Source: CAVWDU01 sp963840725
GTDB lineage: Bacteria; Pseudomonadota; Gammaproteobacteria; Pseudomonadales; Halieaceae
NCBI GenBank assembly: GCA_963840725.1
Contig: CAWIZY010000028.1
Span: 1 to 64,000 of the forward strand
DNA: 64,000 nucleotides
Direction: 5' to 3'
Shown: positions 20,376-29,256 of the stretch, piece after piece
How the letters are laid out: every line of letters starts with the position of its first letter
Position numbering within the stretch: position 1 is the stretch's first letter
Notes under the pieces: model-generated
The model's input: the letters and a program-made list of their open reading frames with translations, nothing else
What the model was told of the DNA's origin: nothing
Databases searched by the model: none
Program-made: the position numbers and the translations under genes

Positions 20376-21188
20376 ATGAAAACAACCAACCGTGCAGACT
20401 ATCGCGCAGAACACTTTCTCTGGGAGGTCGATAACGGCATTGCCACGATTACCCTGAACCGACCGGAACGGAAAAACCCCCTGACTTTCGACTCTTATGC
20501 CGAATTGCGAGACCTGTTCCGCGATCTGGTGTATGCCGAGGATATCCAGGCAGTGGTTATTCGCGGCGCCGGCGGCAACTTCTGCTCCGGTGGCGATGTG
20601 CATGAAATCATCGGCCCGCTCACCAAGATGGATATGAAGGGTCTGCTGACTTTCACCCGCATGACCGGGGACCTGGTGAAGGCCATGCGCGCCTGCCCGC
20701 AACCGCTGATCAGTGCCATTGAGGGCATTTGCGCCGGCGCGGGGGCCATCATAGCCATGGCCAGCGATCTCCGCTATGGCACCCCGGATGCCAAGGTGGC
20801 TTTCCTGTTCACGCGGGTGGGGCTTGCCGGCTGCGACATGGGGGCCTGCGCCCTGCTACCCCGAATCATCGGTCAGGGTCATGCCGCTGACCTGCTCTTC
20901 ACCGGCCGCGCTATGAAAGCCGATGAAGGCGAACGCTGGGGCTGGTATAACGGCTTGACAGACCAGCCCGGTGAAATGGCTCTGGAGACGGCGCGACGTA
21001 TCGCCGCGGGCCCCAATTTCGCCCATGGCATTACCAAGACCATGCTGCACCAGGAATGGAACATGAGCATCGACCAGGCCATTGAAGCCGAGGCGCAGGC
21101 ACAGGCCATTTGTATGCAGACCCGCGATTTCGAGCGCGCTTACAACGCGTTCGTCAACAAGCAAACCCCGGAATTCCTCGGCGATTAG
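20376..21188 (+). CDS. Enoyl-CoA hydratase/isomerase family protein
   Basis: A 270-residue crotonase-fold protein. Substrate-binding and oxyanion-hole segments are ITLNRPERKNPLTF, FCSGGDVHEI and EGICAGAGAIIAMASD; the active-site region VGLAGCDMGACALLPRIIG is typical of the members found beside 2-aminobenzoyl-CoA monooxygenase/reductase. It probably hydrates a ring or ring-opened enoyl-CoA. Third gene of the operon, 35 bp after the SDR and 12 bp before the acyl-CoA dehydrogenase. Confidence 0.85.
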   Translation: MKTTNRADYRAEHFLWEVDNGIATITLNRPERKNPLTFDSYAELRDLFRDLVYAEDIQAVVIRGAGGNFCSGGDVHEIIGPLTKMDMKGLLTFTRMTGDLVKAMRACPQPLISAIEGICAGAGAIIAMASDLRYGTPDAKVAFLFTRVGLAGCDMGACALLPRIIGQGHAADLLFTGRAMKADEGERWGWYNGLTDQPGEMALETARRIAAGPNFAHGITKTMLHQEWNMSIDQAIEAEAQAQAICMQTRDFERAYNAFVNKQTPEFLGD

Positions 21189-21200
21189 AGCACTCCGACC

Positions 21201-22361
21201 ATGAGCGACATCGATTATCTCAACTGGCCCTTTCTTGAAGCCGAGCATCGGAACGTGGCGGAGGCCGTTGAGCGTTGGGCACAGCAAACTCTCCCCGGCC
21301 TTGCATTGGATCACAGTGATGTCGATGCAGAGTGTCGCGTGCTGGTCAGTGAAATGGGCCGGGGCGGCCTGCTCGCCAACGCCATTCCGGCGGCTTATGG
21401 TGGCAATACCGAGACGCTGCAGGTCAGACGTTTATGCCTGACCCGAGAGACTCTGGGCCGTCATTCCGGCCTGGCTGATTTCGCGTTCGCCATGCAGGGG
21501 CTGGGCAGTGGCTCCATGTCACTTTACGGCAGCGAGGCACTGTGTGAGCGCTATCTGCCGAAGGTTGGCAGCGGCGAGGCAATTGCCGCCTTCGCGCTGT
21601 CAGAGCCAGGCGCGGGCTCAGATGTGGCAGCAATGACGACCCGAGCGCGTCGCGATGGCGAAGACTACATCCTGGATGGGAGTAAAACCTGGATATCCAA
21701 TGGCGGCATCGCCGATTTCTATACGGTTTTTGCCCGCACCGGCGAGGGCACAGGGAGCAAGGGCATCAGCTGCTTTGTGGTCGACGCGGACAACCCGGGC
21801 CTGACGATCGCCGAGCGTATCGAGGTCATCGCACCACACCCTCTTGCCCGGCTGGAGTTTAACAATTGTCGCGTTCCGGCCGCCAACCGTGTCGGCGAGG
21901 AAGGACAGGGCTTTAAGATTGCCATGGCCACCCTGGACGTCTTCCGCTCTACGGTGGGCGCTGCAGCGCTAGGTTTCGCCCGGCGCGCGTTGGATGAGGC
22001 CGTCAATCACAGCAAAAACCGGGAGATGTTCGGTGGCAGGCTCGCCGATCTGCAGATGACCCAGTCTGCTCTGGGCGAGATGGCCCTGGAAATCGATGCC
22101 AGCGCCCTGATGATATATCGTGCGGCATGGAAGAAAGACAGCGGCGCCCCCCGGATTACCCGGGAGGCCGCCATGGCCAAGCTGTACGCGACCGAGGCCG
22201 CCCAGAAAGTCATTGATCGCGCAGTGCAACTCCACGGCGGTATGGGCGTGGTCAGCGGCAATATGGTGGAGACCTTGTATCGGGAGATCCGCGCCCTGCG
22301 AATTTACGAAGGCGCCTCGGAAGTCCAGAAAGTCATTATCGGCAGCATGCAGCTGGCTTGA
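21201..22361 (+). CDS. Acyl-CoA dehydrogenase
   Basis: A 386-residue flavoprotein with the family signatures FALSEPGAGSDVAAM (FAD/substrate) and QLHGGMGVVSGNMVETLYREIRALRIYEGASEVQK. The catalytic glutamate is in IYEGAS near the C-terminus. Expected to oxidise an acyl-CoA intermediate of the aminobenzoyl-CoA route, with electrons going to ETF. The stop overlaps the P450 start by one base (TGATG). Confidence 0.88.
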   Translation: MSDIDYLNWPFLEAEHRNVAEAVERWAQQTLPGLALDHSDVDAECRVLVSEMGRGGLLANAIPAAYGGNTETLQVRRLCLTRETLGRHSGLADFAFAMQGLGSGSMSLYGSEALCERYLPKVGSGEAIAAFALSEPGAGSDVAAMTTRARRDGEDYILDGSKTWISNGGIADFYTVFARTGEGTGSKGISCFVVDADNPGLTIAERIEVIAPHPLARLEFNNCRVPAANRVGEEGQGFKIAMATLDVFRSTVGAAALGFARRALDEAVNHSKNREMFGGRLADLQMTQSALGEMALEIDASALMIYRAAWKKDSGAPRITREAAMAKLYATEAAQKVIDRAVQLHGGMGVVSGNMVETLYREIRALRIYEGASEVQKVIIGSMQLA

Positions 22362-23725
22362 TGACCCCGGCGCAATCAGACCTGACCTTCCTTTACGACC
22401 CCCAGCGCTACGAGCGAGGGGCACCTCTTCAGGAACTGGCAGCGCTACGGGAACAACAGGCCGTATTGTGGGTAGAGGAACACGCACTGCCCCAATGGGC
22501 CCCCGGCCCCGGATTCTGGCTGGTCCTGAGACATGGTGAGTGTCTGGAGGTGCTGAAGAATCCGGCCTTGTACTCGTCCCATCTGGGTGCCACACAGCTT
22601 CGCAACCCTGCCACTGCGGCAGACCTGGCTTATGTGCAACAGATGATGCTGAATATGGACCCTCCACAGCACACACGGCTGCGCCGATTGCTGATCAATG
22701 CCTTTACCCGCAAGGCCATCGGCCGTCTGGAGCAACAAATCACCAGCCATGCCCGAGGCATTGTTGACAGGGTCATCGATGGCCAGACAGCGGGACAATG
22801 CGACTTCGTCTCTGATATCGCTGCCGATATGCCATTGCTCTGCCTGGCGGACCTGTTTGGTCTGCCCCGGGAAGACCGTCACCTGATGCTGGACTGGGCC
22901 AACCGGGTGATTGGCTATCAGGACCCCGACTATGCTGGCTCTGCCACCTTTGACGACACTTCGGGCACGGAAATGGCCCGGGAAGCACTGCGTCTGCGTC
23001 CCCGGGCCGGACCGGATGGCACCATGCCGGACCCCCGCAGCCGCGAGGGCATGGCCGACCTGTATCACTACGCGCATCTGTTGGCCGAGCACAAGCGTGC
23101 ACAACCCGCAGACGATGTGATGTCCCTGTTGCTTGCAGAGGTGGATGACCAGGGTCAGCCCCTGAGCATTGCGGAGTTCGAAAACATGTTCTGGCTATTC
23201 GCCGTCGCCGGCAATGAAACCCTGCGTAACGGCATCCCTGGCGGCATGGTGGCGCTGCTGGAAAACCCCCAGAGCTGGCAGGCCATCAGGCGAGACCCCC
23301 GGGCCGTACCCCAAGCGGTCGAAGAAATGCTGCGCTGGTGGACGCCGGTCATGAATTTCCGTCGCACCGCAACCCGGAACACGACCCTCAGTGGCGCGCA
23401 CATTCTTGCCGGTGACAAAGTTGTGGTGTCCTTTTTGTCGGCCAACCACGACCAGCGGGTGTTTCGCTCACCACAACAATTCGATATTACCCGCGACCCC
23501 AATTCTCATCTCGCTTTTGGTTACGGCCCGCACTACTGCATCGGCGCCCAGCTGGCGGTTGCCCAGATGCGCGCACTGTTTGTGGAGCTGAGCCGCCGGC
23601 TGGAGGTGATCGAGAGCACGGGGACGCCACGCTACCTGCGCTCCAATTTCCAACGCGGGATAAAATCACTCCCTATACGCTGGCAAGCAGCTACTCGCCA
23701 GGCCCGTGGTGTAACGCTGGATTGA
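22361..23725 (+). CDS. Cytochrome P450 (CYP125/CYP142-like)
   Basis: A 454-residue soluble bacterial P450. The I-helix oxygen-activation motif is AVAGNETLRNG (about residue 283), the ExxR-type helix lies in VEEMLRWWTPV, and the heme-thiolate loop is FGYGPHYCIGAQLA (Cys at about 392). AGNET and MDPPQHTRLRRLL resemble P450s acting on steroid side chains and other CoA-linked or carboxylic substrates. The ATG at 22361 overlaps the acyl-CoA dehydrogenase stop; a TTG one codon earlier is also open. No ferredoxin or reductase gene is adjacent. Its presence inside an aminobenzoyl-CoA operon is unusual and the substrate is unknown. Confidence 0.87.
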   Translation: MTPAQSDLTFLYDPQRYERGAPLQELAALREQQAVLWVEEHALPQWAPGPGFWLVLRHGECLEVLKNPALYSSHLGATQLRNPATAADLAYVQQMMLNMDPPQHTRLRRLLINAFTRKAIGRLEQQITSHARGIVDRVIDGQTAGQCDFVSDIAADMPLLCLADLFGLPREDRHLMLDWANRVIGYQDPDYAGSATFDDTSGTEMAREALRLRPRAGPDGTMPDPRSREGMADLYHYAHLLAEHKRAQPADDVMSLLLAEVDDQGQPLSIAEFENMFWLFAVAGNETLRNGIPGGMVALLENPQSWQAIRRDPRAVPQAVEEMLRWWTPVMNFRRTATRNTTLSGAHILAGDKVVVSFLSANHDQRVFRSPQQFDITRDPNSHLAFGYGPHYCIGAQLAVAQMRALFVELSRRLEVIESTGTPRYLRSNFQRGIKSLPIRWQAATRQARGVTLD

Positions 23726-23847
23726 ACGCCAGAGCTGCTGCAGCACGCCACTGTCCCGCCGATCAGCGCCCTGGTTGATAGAGCAGGCTTGTTTTTCCGC
23801 GGCGATCTGACCACAATTGCGCCTCCGCAAGCTGCAATTTGGTCACC

Positions 23848-24321
23848 ATGAACCCCGCAAGCATTCGCTACTGGTCGGATATGGAGACGGGAGAGGTCTT
23901 CGAAACCCAACCGATTACCATCACCCGTCGGGATATCCTGGAATTCGCCGCCGAGTTCGACCCCCAACCCTATCATCTCGATCCCGATGCCGCAGATGCC
24001 TCTATCTTCGGTGGTCTATGTGCCAGCGGCTGGCATGTCACCGCTGTGATGATGCGGCTACTCACCGACCGCTTTGTTGAAGCCGGAATTGACTTGCTGG
24101 GCTCTTCGGGCGTATCGCGGCTGCGCTGGCGAAAACCGGTTTTTGCCGAGGACGCCCTGACAGCAAACATCACCATTGCAAGCTGCACGGCCCCGGCGAC
24201 GGATGCTGTATTCGGGGCATTGGAGTGTGAGGTCGATGTGCACAACCAGCATGGCGAATCGGTGATTGTGTTGTCTACCACTGTGATGATCGGCCGCAAT
24301 CCGGAGGCCGCCCATGGATAA
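23848..24321 (+). CDS. MaoC-like (hot-dog fold) dehydratase, first of a pair
   Basis: A 157-residue hot-dog protein from the ATG at 23848 (a TTG three codons upstream is in frame). The MaoC hydratase-type signature is visible as FAAEFDPQPYHLDPDAA followed by FGGLCASGWHVTAVMMRL; the Asp and His are the residues used by (R)-specific enoyl-CoA hydratases. The next gene overlaps by 8 bp and encodes a related protein, so the two may form a heterodimer as split MaoC pairs do. The substrate is not evident. Confidence 0.82.
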   Translation: MNPASIRYWSDMETGEVFETQPITITRRDILEFAAEFDPQPYHLDPDAADASIFGGLCASGWHVTAVMMRLLTDRFVEAGIDLLGSSGVSRLRWRKPVFAEDALTANITIASCTAPATDAVFGALECEVDVHNQHGESVIVLSTTVMIGRNPEAAHG

Positions 24322-24922
24322 GTCTCCCTATATTCGCAATCGTTGGTTTGAGGACATCCCGGTGGGCGAATTTCATGTGTTTGGCAGCTATACCTTCAGC
24401 GAAAAGGAGATGGTGGAGTTTGGCAAGCGCTATGCACCCCAGATCCATCACACAGACCCTGTGGCTGCGCGCGACACGCTTTATCGCGGACTGATCGCCT
24501 CGGGTTGGCACATTTGCGCTGTCTGGATGAGAATGATGGTTGACTACATGGAGCGCTTCGCAACCGGTGTCCAGGACGGCCGCCGCAACGGCGCTGGGGT
24601 AGGCATCGAGGATCTCAACTGGCTGCAACCAGTGCGCCCCGGCCATACACTGACTTTTACCTATGAGATTATTGAAAAGTCAGAGAAAGTCGTGCGCGGG
24701 AAGTGGGGCATCATCCGCAGCCGTAACGAGGCCTTCAACCAATACGGTGAGCTGGTTTGCAGCTTTGTTATCGATATACTGGCAGAGCGTCGCCCCGCTG
24801 ATGGCAGCCCCGCTGATGGCAGCCCCGCTGATGGCAGCCCCGCTGATGGCAGCCCCGCTGATGGCAGCCCCGCTGATGGCAGCCCCGCTGACAATCAAAC
24901 GCCGGCGCAAATACCAGACTAG
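24314..24922 (+). CDS. MaoC-like dehydratase with a tandem-repeat C-terminal tail
   Basis: A 202-residue protein whose first 155 residues are a MaoC-type hot-dog domain (FGKRYAPQIHHTDPVAA and YRGLIASGWHICAVWMRMM). From residue 161 the protein runs into seven copies of a PADGS-like unit, encoded by a perfect 15-bp tandem repeat, ending NQTPAQIPD. The tail is proline/aspartate-rich, presumably disordered, and not expected in this family. Overlaps the previous MaoC gene by 8 bp and is followed 3 bp later by the beta-barrel gene. Confidence 0.82.
   Translation: MDKSPYIRNRWFEDIPVGEFHVFGSYTFSEKEMVEFGKRYAPQIHHTDPVAARDTLYRGLIASGWHICAVWMRMMVDYMERFATGVQDGRRNGAGVGIEDLNWLQPVRPGHTLTFTYEIIEKSEKVVRGKWGIIRSRNEAFNQYGELVCSFVIDILAERRPADGSPADGSPADGSPADGSPADGSPADGSPADNQTPAQIPD
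24793..24891 (+). repeat. 15-bp tandem repeat inside the MaoC gene
   Basis: Six perfect copies of CCCCGCTGATGGCAG plus a 9-bp partial copy. Being a multiple of three, the unit can change in number without breaking the frame and encodes PADGS on the sense strand. The absence of any base difference between copies implies recent expansion or ongoing slippage. Confidence 0.95.
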
Positions 24923-24925
24923 GCG

Positions 24926-25861
24926 ATGCGGAGCTCAGGACTGATCCGCTACCAGCCCGGGCTCCGGATTTCCGCTCTGGTAATCTTCTATCTGCTGTAT
25001 GCGCTGCCTGGATACACTCAGGAACTGACACCCAGGGCGTACTGGCCAACCCCGAAAGGCACCCGTGTAATCACCGTGGGAGCACTGCACACTTCCGGGG
25101 ATATTGTTCCGGACCCCAGCCTGCCCGTGACCGGCTTCGATTCCAACATCAATTCACTCTTCCTCGGCTACCGGCACACGCTGGATCTGTGGGGGCGCAC
25201 GGCCAATCTGGTACTGGAATTGCCCTATTCAGATGGCACCACCCGGGCCGGACTGGAGAACGCCCCGAGTCTCGATCGGGCGTATCAGGGCATCGGCGAT
25301 ATTGCCGCCACCCTGTCGGTCAACGTGGTCGGCGCCCCCAGCCTGTCCCGAGAGGATTTCCGGGATTTGATTCTCAATCCACGTCCCTTGCTGGGCGTCA
25401 GTCTCAAACTGGTGACACCGACCGGTCGATACGACCAGGACCGATTAATTAATGTGGGCGCCAATCGCTGGGCGCTGAAAGCAGAAGTGGGCTACATCAA
25501 ATCCATAAGCCGGGGCTGGCTGTTTGAACTGGACGCCGGCGTCTGGGTGTTCGGCGACAACGATGACTTTCTCGGCCAAACCCGCGAGCAAAAGCCGATC
25601 AGTTCCCTGCAAGCGCACCTGATCCACGAGATCAATGCCGATTTCTGGGTTGCACTGAATATGAACGCCTATAGCGGCGGACGCAGCAAGGTGGGCGACC
25701 GCAGACTCGATGACTTGCAACGCGATTCCCGTATCGGGTTCACAATGGCATTTCCGTTGGCTCGCGGCCACATCATCAGAGCCAGCTACATGCACGGGTC
25801 ACTGAATGACAGCGATGAATCGTTCGACACCTACCAATTTAGTTACAGCCGTGCGTTCTAA
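24926..25861 (+). CDS. Outer-membrane beta-barrel of the phenol-degradation meta-pathway family (PF13557-like)
   Basis: A 311-residue exported protein: N-terminal signal (SALVIFYLLYALPGYTQ), then alternating beta-strands and the family-like pieces VLELPYSDGTTRAG, KLVTPTGRYD and GANRWALKAEVGYIKS, ending in the aromatic FSYSRAF. Proteins of this family are found beside aromatic and hydrocarbon degradation genes and are thought to form outer-membrane channels. Last gene of the plus-strand run that starts at the monooxygenase/reductase; 3 bp after the MaoC gene. A role in substrate uptake is inferred. Confidence 0.78.
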   Translation: MRSSGLIRYQPGLRISALVIFYLLYALPGYTQELTPRAYWPTPKGTRVITVGALHTSGDIVPDPSLPVTGFDSNINSLFLGYRHTLDLWGRTANLVLELPYSDGTTRAGLENAPSLDRAYQGIGDIAATLSVNVVGAPSLSREDFRDLILNPRPLLGVSLKLVTPTGRYDQDRLINVGANRWALKAEVGYIKSISRGWLFELDAGVWVFGDNDDFLGQTREQKPISSLQAHLIHEINADFWVALNMNAYSGGRSKVGDRRLDDLQRDSRIGFTMAFPLARGHIIRASYMHGSLNDSDESFDTYQFSYSRAF

Positions 25862-25996
25862 ACCCTGACCCCGGGCCGACCTTCAGGGCGTTACCGGCTT
25901 GTAAGCTTACGAACAGGAGCAGAGGCAGACCACACTGGTTGACTCCGTTCGGGCCGCTGGAGTCCCGGTTGATCGACCAGCCCATTTAATTTATAT

Positions 25997-26014
25997 TAGT
26001 TTCATATGTAACTA
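25997..26014. promoter_or_regulatory. Imperfect palindrome upstream of the homogentisate locus
   Basis: TAGTTTCATATGTAACTA is an inverted repeat centred on CATATG with one mismatched pair (TAGTT and AACTA arms). It lies 30 bp upstream of the FAD hydroxylase ATG, in an AT-rich part of the 182-bp gap. Size and symmetry suit a regulator site, but its sequence differs from the TATTTTA-N4-TAAAATA operators. No regulator gene is adjacent. Confidence 0.4.
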
Positions 26015-26043
26015 TTAGCGCCAGCTCGGCGTCGGAGAAGCCC

Positions 26044-27729
26044 ATGCCAGGCAGTTACACTAACCCCGAATACCCCTATGTGCGCAGCGCAGACCAGGAC
26101 GCTGAACATGCTGCTCACCACCCGGTGATCATCGTTGGCGCGGGTCCCGCTGGCCTGGCAGCGGCCATGGAACTGGCCATGCACGGGGTTAAGACAGTCG
26201 TACTCGATGACAACAACACCGTCAGTGTCGGTTCCCGCGCCATCTGTCTGGCCAAGCGAACCCTGGAAATCTGCGACCGCTATGGCTGTGGCCAGCCTAT
26301 GCTGGAGAAAGGTGTCACCTGGAATCTCGGCAAGGTCTATTTTGGTGACCAGGAGATCTACGAATTCAACCTGTTACCAGAGCCGGATCACAAGGTCCCG
26401 GCGTTTATTAATCTGCAGCAGTATTACATCGAAGAGTACATGGTCAATCGTTGTCTGGAGCTGCCGCAGATCGACTTGCGCTGGCTACACAAAGTAACCT
26501 CAGTGACCACAGATGATAGCGGCACCCGGATTATCGTCGCCACCGAGGAGGGCGACTACTCCCTGAGCTGCGACTACCTGCTGGTTGCAGACGGTGCCAA
26601 TAGTCCGATTCGGGAGGCGCTGGGCCTGGAGAGCAAAGGACAAATTTTTGAAGACCGCTTTCTGATCGCCGATCTCATTATGCAGGCTGATTTTCCCGCC
26701 GAACGCCGATTCTGGTTTGACGCGCCCTTTCATCCAGGCCAATCCACGCTGATGCACAAACAGGCCGACAACGTCTGGCGCATCGACTTCCAGCTGGGCT
26801 GGGATGCGGACCCGGAACGAGAGAAGCAGCTCGACAATATCAGACCTCGGGTTGAAGCCATGCTGGGCAAAGACATGGCGTGGGAACTGGATTGGGCGAG
26901 CGTTTATACTTTCCGCTGTCGCAAAATGGATTCATTCATTCACCACAGGGTGTTCTTTATTGGTGACGCTGCGCATCAGGTGTCACCGTTCGGTGCCCGT
27001 GGCGCCAACGGCGCACTGCAGAGTGTTGATAATCTCGGTTGGAAACTGGCTGCTGTTTTAAACGGCAGCGCTCGGCCCGGAACTGTTGACTACCTACGAT
27101 ACCGAACGACAACACGGTGCCCGGAAGAAAATATTCTGCAACTCCACCCGCGCCACAGATTTTATGACCCCCAAAAACACATCACCCAATTATTCCGCGA
27201 CACAGTGCTGGAACTTCGCACGTCACTACCCTTTGCTCGATCCTTGGTAAACAGTGGCCGTCTGTCTAAACCCTGCAGCTATAACATAAGCCCCTCAACA
27301 CGCCGGAAGTCGATATGTTACGCAGCGGATGTCGACCGGGCTCAGCCTGTACGATGCTCCGGTAAGTAGTGGCAACGACAGCGGCTGGTTACTGAATCAT
27401 ATGGGCGGTAAGTTCACGCTGATGCGGCGAGGATATTACGAGGCGGACCAGATCGATGCGCTGCTGTCCCTGCATCAGACGATGGCTGAACGCGGGATAG
27501 GATTGGCCATTATTCAGATCGACGCAGATCAGGAGCAACAGAGCAGTATACCCAATTGCAGGACCACAAGGGTGTATTCGCCCAGCGTTATGACCTGCAA
27601 CAAGACGGTCTCTATCTGATCCGTCCTGATCAGCACGTGGCGGCCCGCTGGCGAAACTCGACGCCGCAGCTAAAGCGCGGCGTTACAGCGCGCACTGGGT
27701 TTGAATTGGCTATGGAGCATGCTGCATGA
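26044..27729 (+). pseudogene. FAD-dependent aromatic hydroxylase (MhpA-like), frameshifted in its last third
   Basis: Codons from 26044 to about 27095 read cleanly as a class A flavin monooxygenase: VIIVGAGPAGLAAAMELA at residue 28, a DG-type LLVADGANSPIREALG, and FFIGDAAHQVSPFGARGANG with NLGWKLA. Beyond 27095 the similarity hops frames (HITQLFRDTVLEL, then PVSSGNDSGWLLNHMGGKFTL), so several single-base indels are present; the restored end is the TGA at 27727-27729, overlapping the DUF2783 start. This hydroxylase type sits beside hmgA and fumarylacetoacetase in other bacteria, and may make homogentisate or a related hydroquinone acid. GGAG lies 8 nt before the ATG. Non-functional as written. 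Confidence 0.72.
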
Positions 27730-27936
27730 GCACACTGAATCTGGACAGCAACTTCTCCGATGCCGATGCATTTTACGCAGCGCTCGCGGAGGTCCATCGA
27801 GACCGCAGCCCCGAGGCCAGCGAAAAAATCAATGCCGGCTTATATGTTGCTGGCAAACCAGGTGGGTGACCAAACCCTGGAGCAAGCGCTGGCCATAGCC
27901 GGTCAGATCGACAGGGAGACAAAACATGACCAGTGA
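27726..27936 (+). pseudogene. DUF2783-type small protein, frameshifted
   Basis: The ATG at 27726 overlaps the hydroxylase stop (ATGA). It begins MSTLNLDSNFSDADAFYAAL and VHRDRSPEASEKINA, as in the DUF2783 proteins that accompany FAD hydroxylases. A shift near 27835 moves the helical end (LLANQVGDQTLEQALAIAGQ) to another frame, ending at the TGA at 27934-27936 inside hmgA. Restored length would be about 70 residues. Function unknown; perhaps a partner of the hydroxylase. Confidence 0.65.
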
Positions 27937-29250
27937 CTCTTCCCGCCGTGCCACCGATTTGCAGTATCTCAACGGCTTTGGCAACGAGCACGAAAGTGAA
28001 GCGCTGCCCGGGGCGCTGCCCATTGGCCGTTTCAGCCCCCAAAAAGTAGCTACGGGCTCTACGCAGAGCAATTCAACAGCACCGCCTTTACGGCCCCCGG
28101 GCGCAAAACCGGCGTAATTGGCTCTACCGCATTCGGCCTTCTGCAGTGCAGGGGGACTATCGGCCCTGGCTCAGTCGGCACTGCGCACAGCACCCATCAC
28201 CGAGGTAGCAACACCGCCCAATATGCTGCGCTGGGACCCCCGCCCCTCCACAGGAACCGACAGATTTTGTTGAAGGTCTCACCACCATCGCAGCCAACGG
28301 TGACGCGATGGCCCAGACTGGCATGGGCATACATCTCTACGCGGCCAATCGATCAATGATAACCGCTACTTTTATTGCGCCGACGGTGAACTATTGTTTA
28401 TTCCCCAAATTGGCGAACTGGTGCTTCGTACCGAATGCGGCAAACTGCATATGCGCCCCGGAGAGATCGCCGTCATTCCGCGAGGAATGAAGTTCGCCGT
28501 CGACCTCTATGGACGATACAGCCCGGGGCTATCTTGCGGAGAACTACGGCGCACCGCTGGGTCTGCCAGAGCGCGGCCCTGTGGGTGCCAACGGCTATGC
28601 CAACGACCGGGACTTTCAGCATCCGGAGGCCGCCTATGAGGACCTTGAGGGAGAGTTTGAGTTAATCTGCAAATTTGCTGGTCAACTTCACCGCGCTGCC
28701 ACTGAATCACTCGCCCCTGGATGTGGTGGCATGGGCCGGCAATTCGGCACCCTATAAGTACGACCTGGCACGTTTCAATGTGATGGGGACCGTCAGTTAC
28801 GACCATCCAGACCCAAGTATTTATACAGTATTATCCTCGCCCTCTGATACGGCCGGCGTGGCAAATATCGATTTCGTCATTTTTCCGCCTCGCTGGATGG
28901 TCGCCGAAGACACCTTCCGCCCGCCCTGGTATCACCGCAATGTCATGAGTGAATTCATGGGTTTTATCGAAGGGAATTATGATGCCAAGGAGGAAGGGTT
29001 TCGTGCCAGGAGGGGCAAGCCTACACAATGCATGAGCCCCCATGGACCGGAGGCTTCTGTATTCGAAAAGGCCAGCGCCGCCGAGCTGAAGCACCGCATC
29101 GATACGAGAATACCATGGCATTTATGCTGGAGTCCCGTTACGTTATCCAGCCAACACAATGGGCAATGGAGACCGAACTGCGCCAGCGGGACTACACCAG
29201 CTGCTGGGACGGCATCAAGCGCAACTTCAACGGTACAAACACCAGGGATG
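27926..29250 (+). pseudogene. hmgA: Homogentisate 1,2-dioxygenase, multiply frameshifted
   Basis: Starts at the ATG at 27926 with QYLNGFGNEHESEALPGALP, a hallmark of HmgA. Identity then changes frame at about 28045, 28150-28260, 28355, 28510, 28680 and 29095 while following the HmgA order: YGLYAEQFNSTAFT, GIHLYAANRSM, GKLHMRPGEIAVIPRG, NHSPLDVVAWAGNSAPYKYD, FRPPWYHRNVMSEFMG, NTMAFMLESRYVIQPTQW. The iron-ligand region PPWYHRNVMSEF and CMSPHGPE are present. The enzyme opens the homogentisate ring in tyrosine degradation. At least five indels make it untranslatable as written. The exact end is uncertain because the last frame change is close to the fumarylacetoacetase start. Confidence 0.75.
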
Positions 29251-29256
29251 ACAACG

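Noticed and set aside
24793..24891. CRISPR or iteron-type origin
   Set aside because: The repeats are contiguous with no spacers, in frame within a gene, and no replication gene is nearby.
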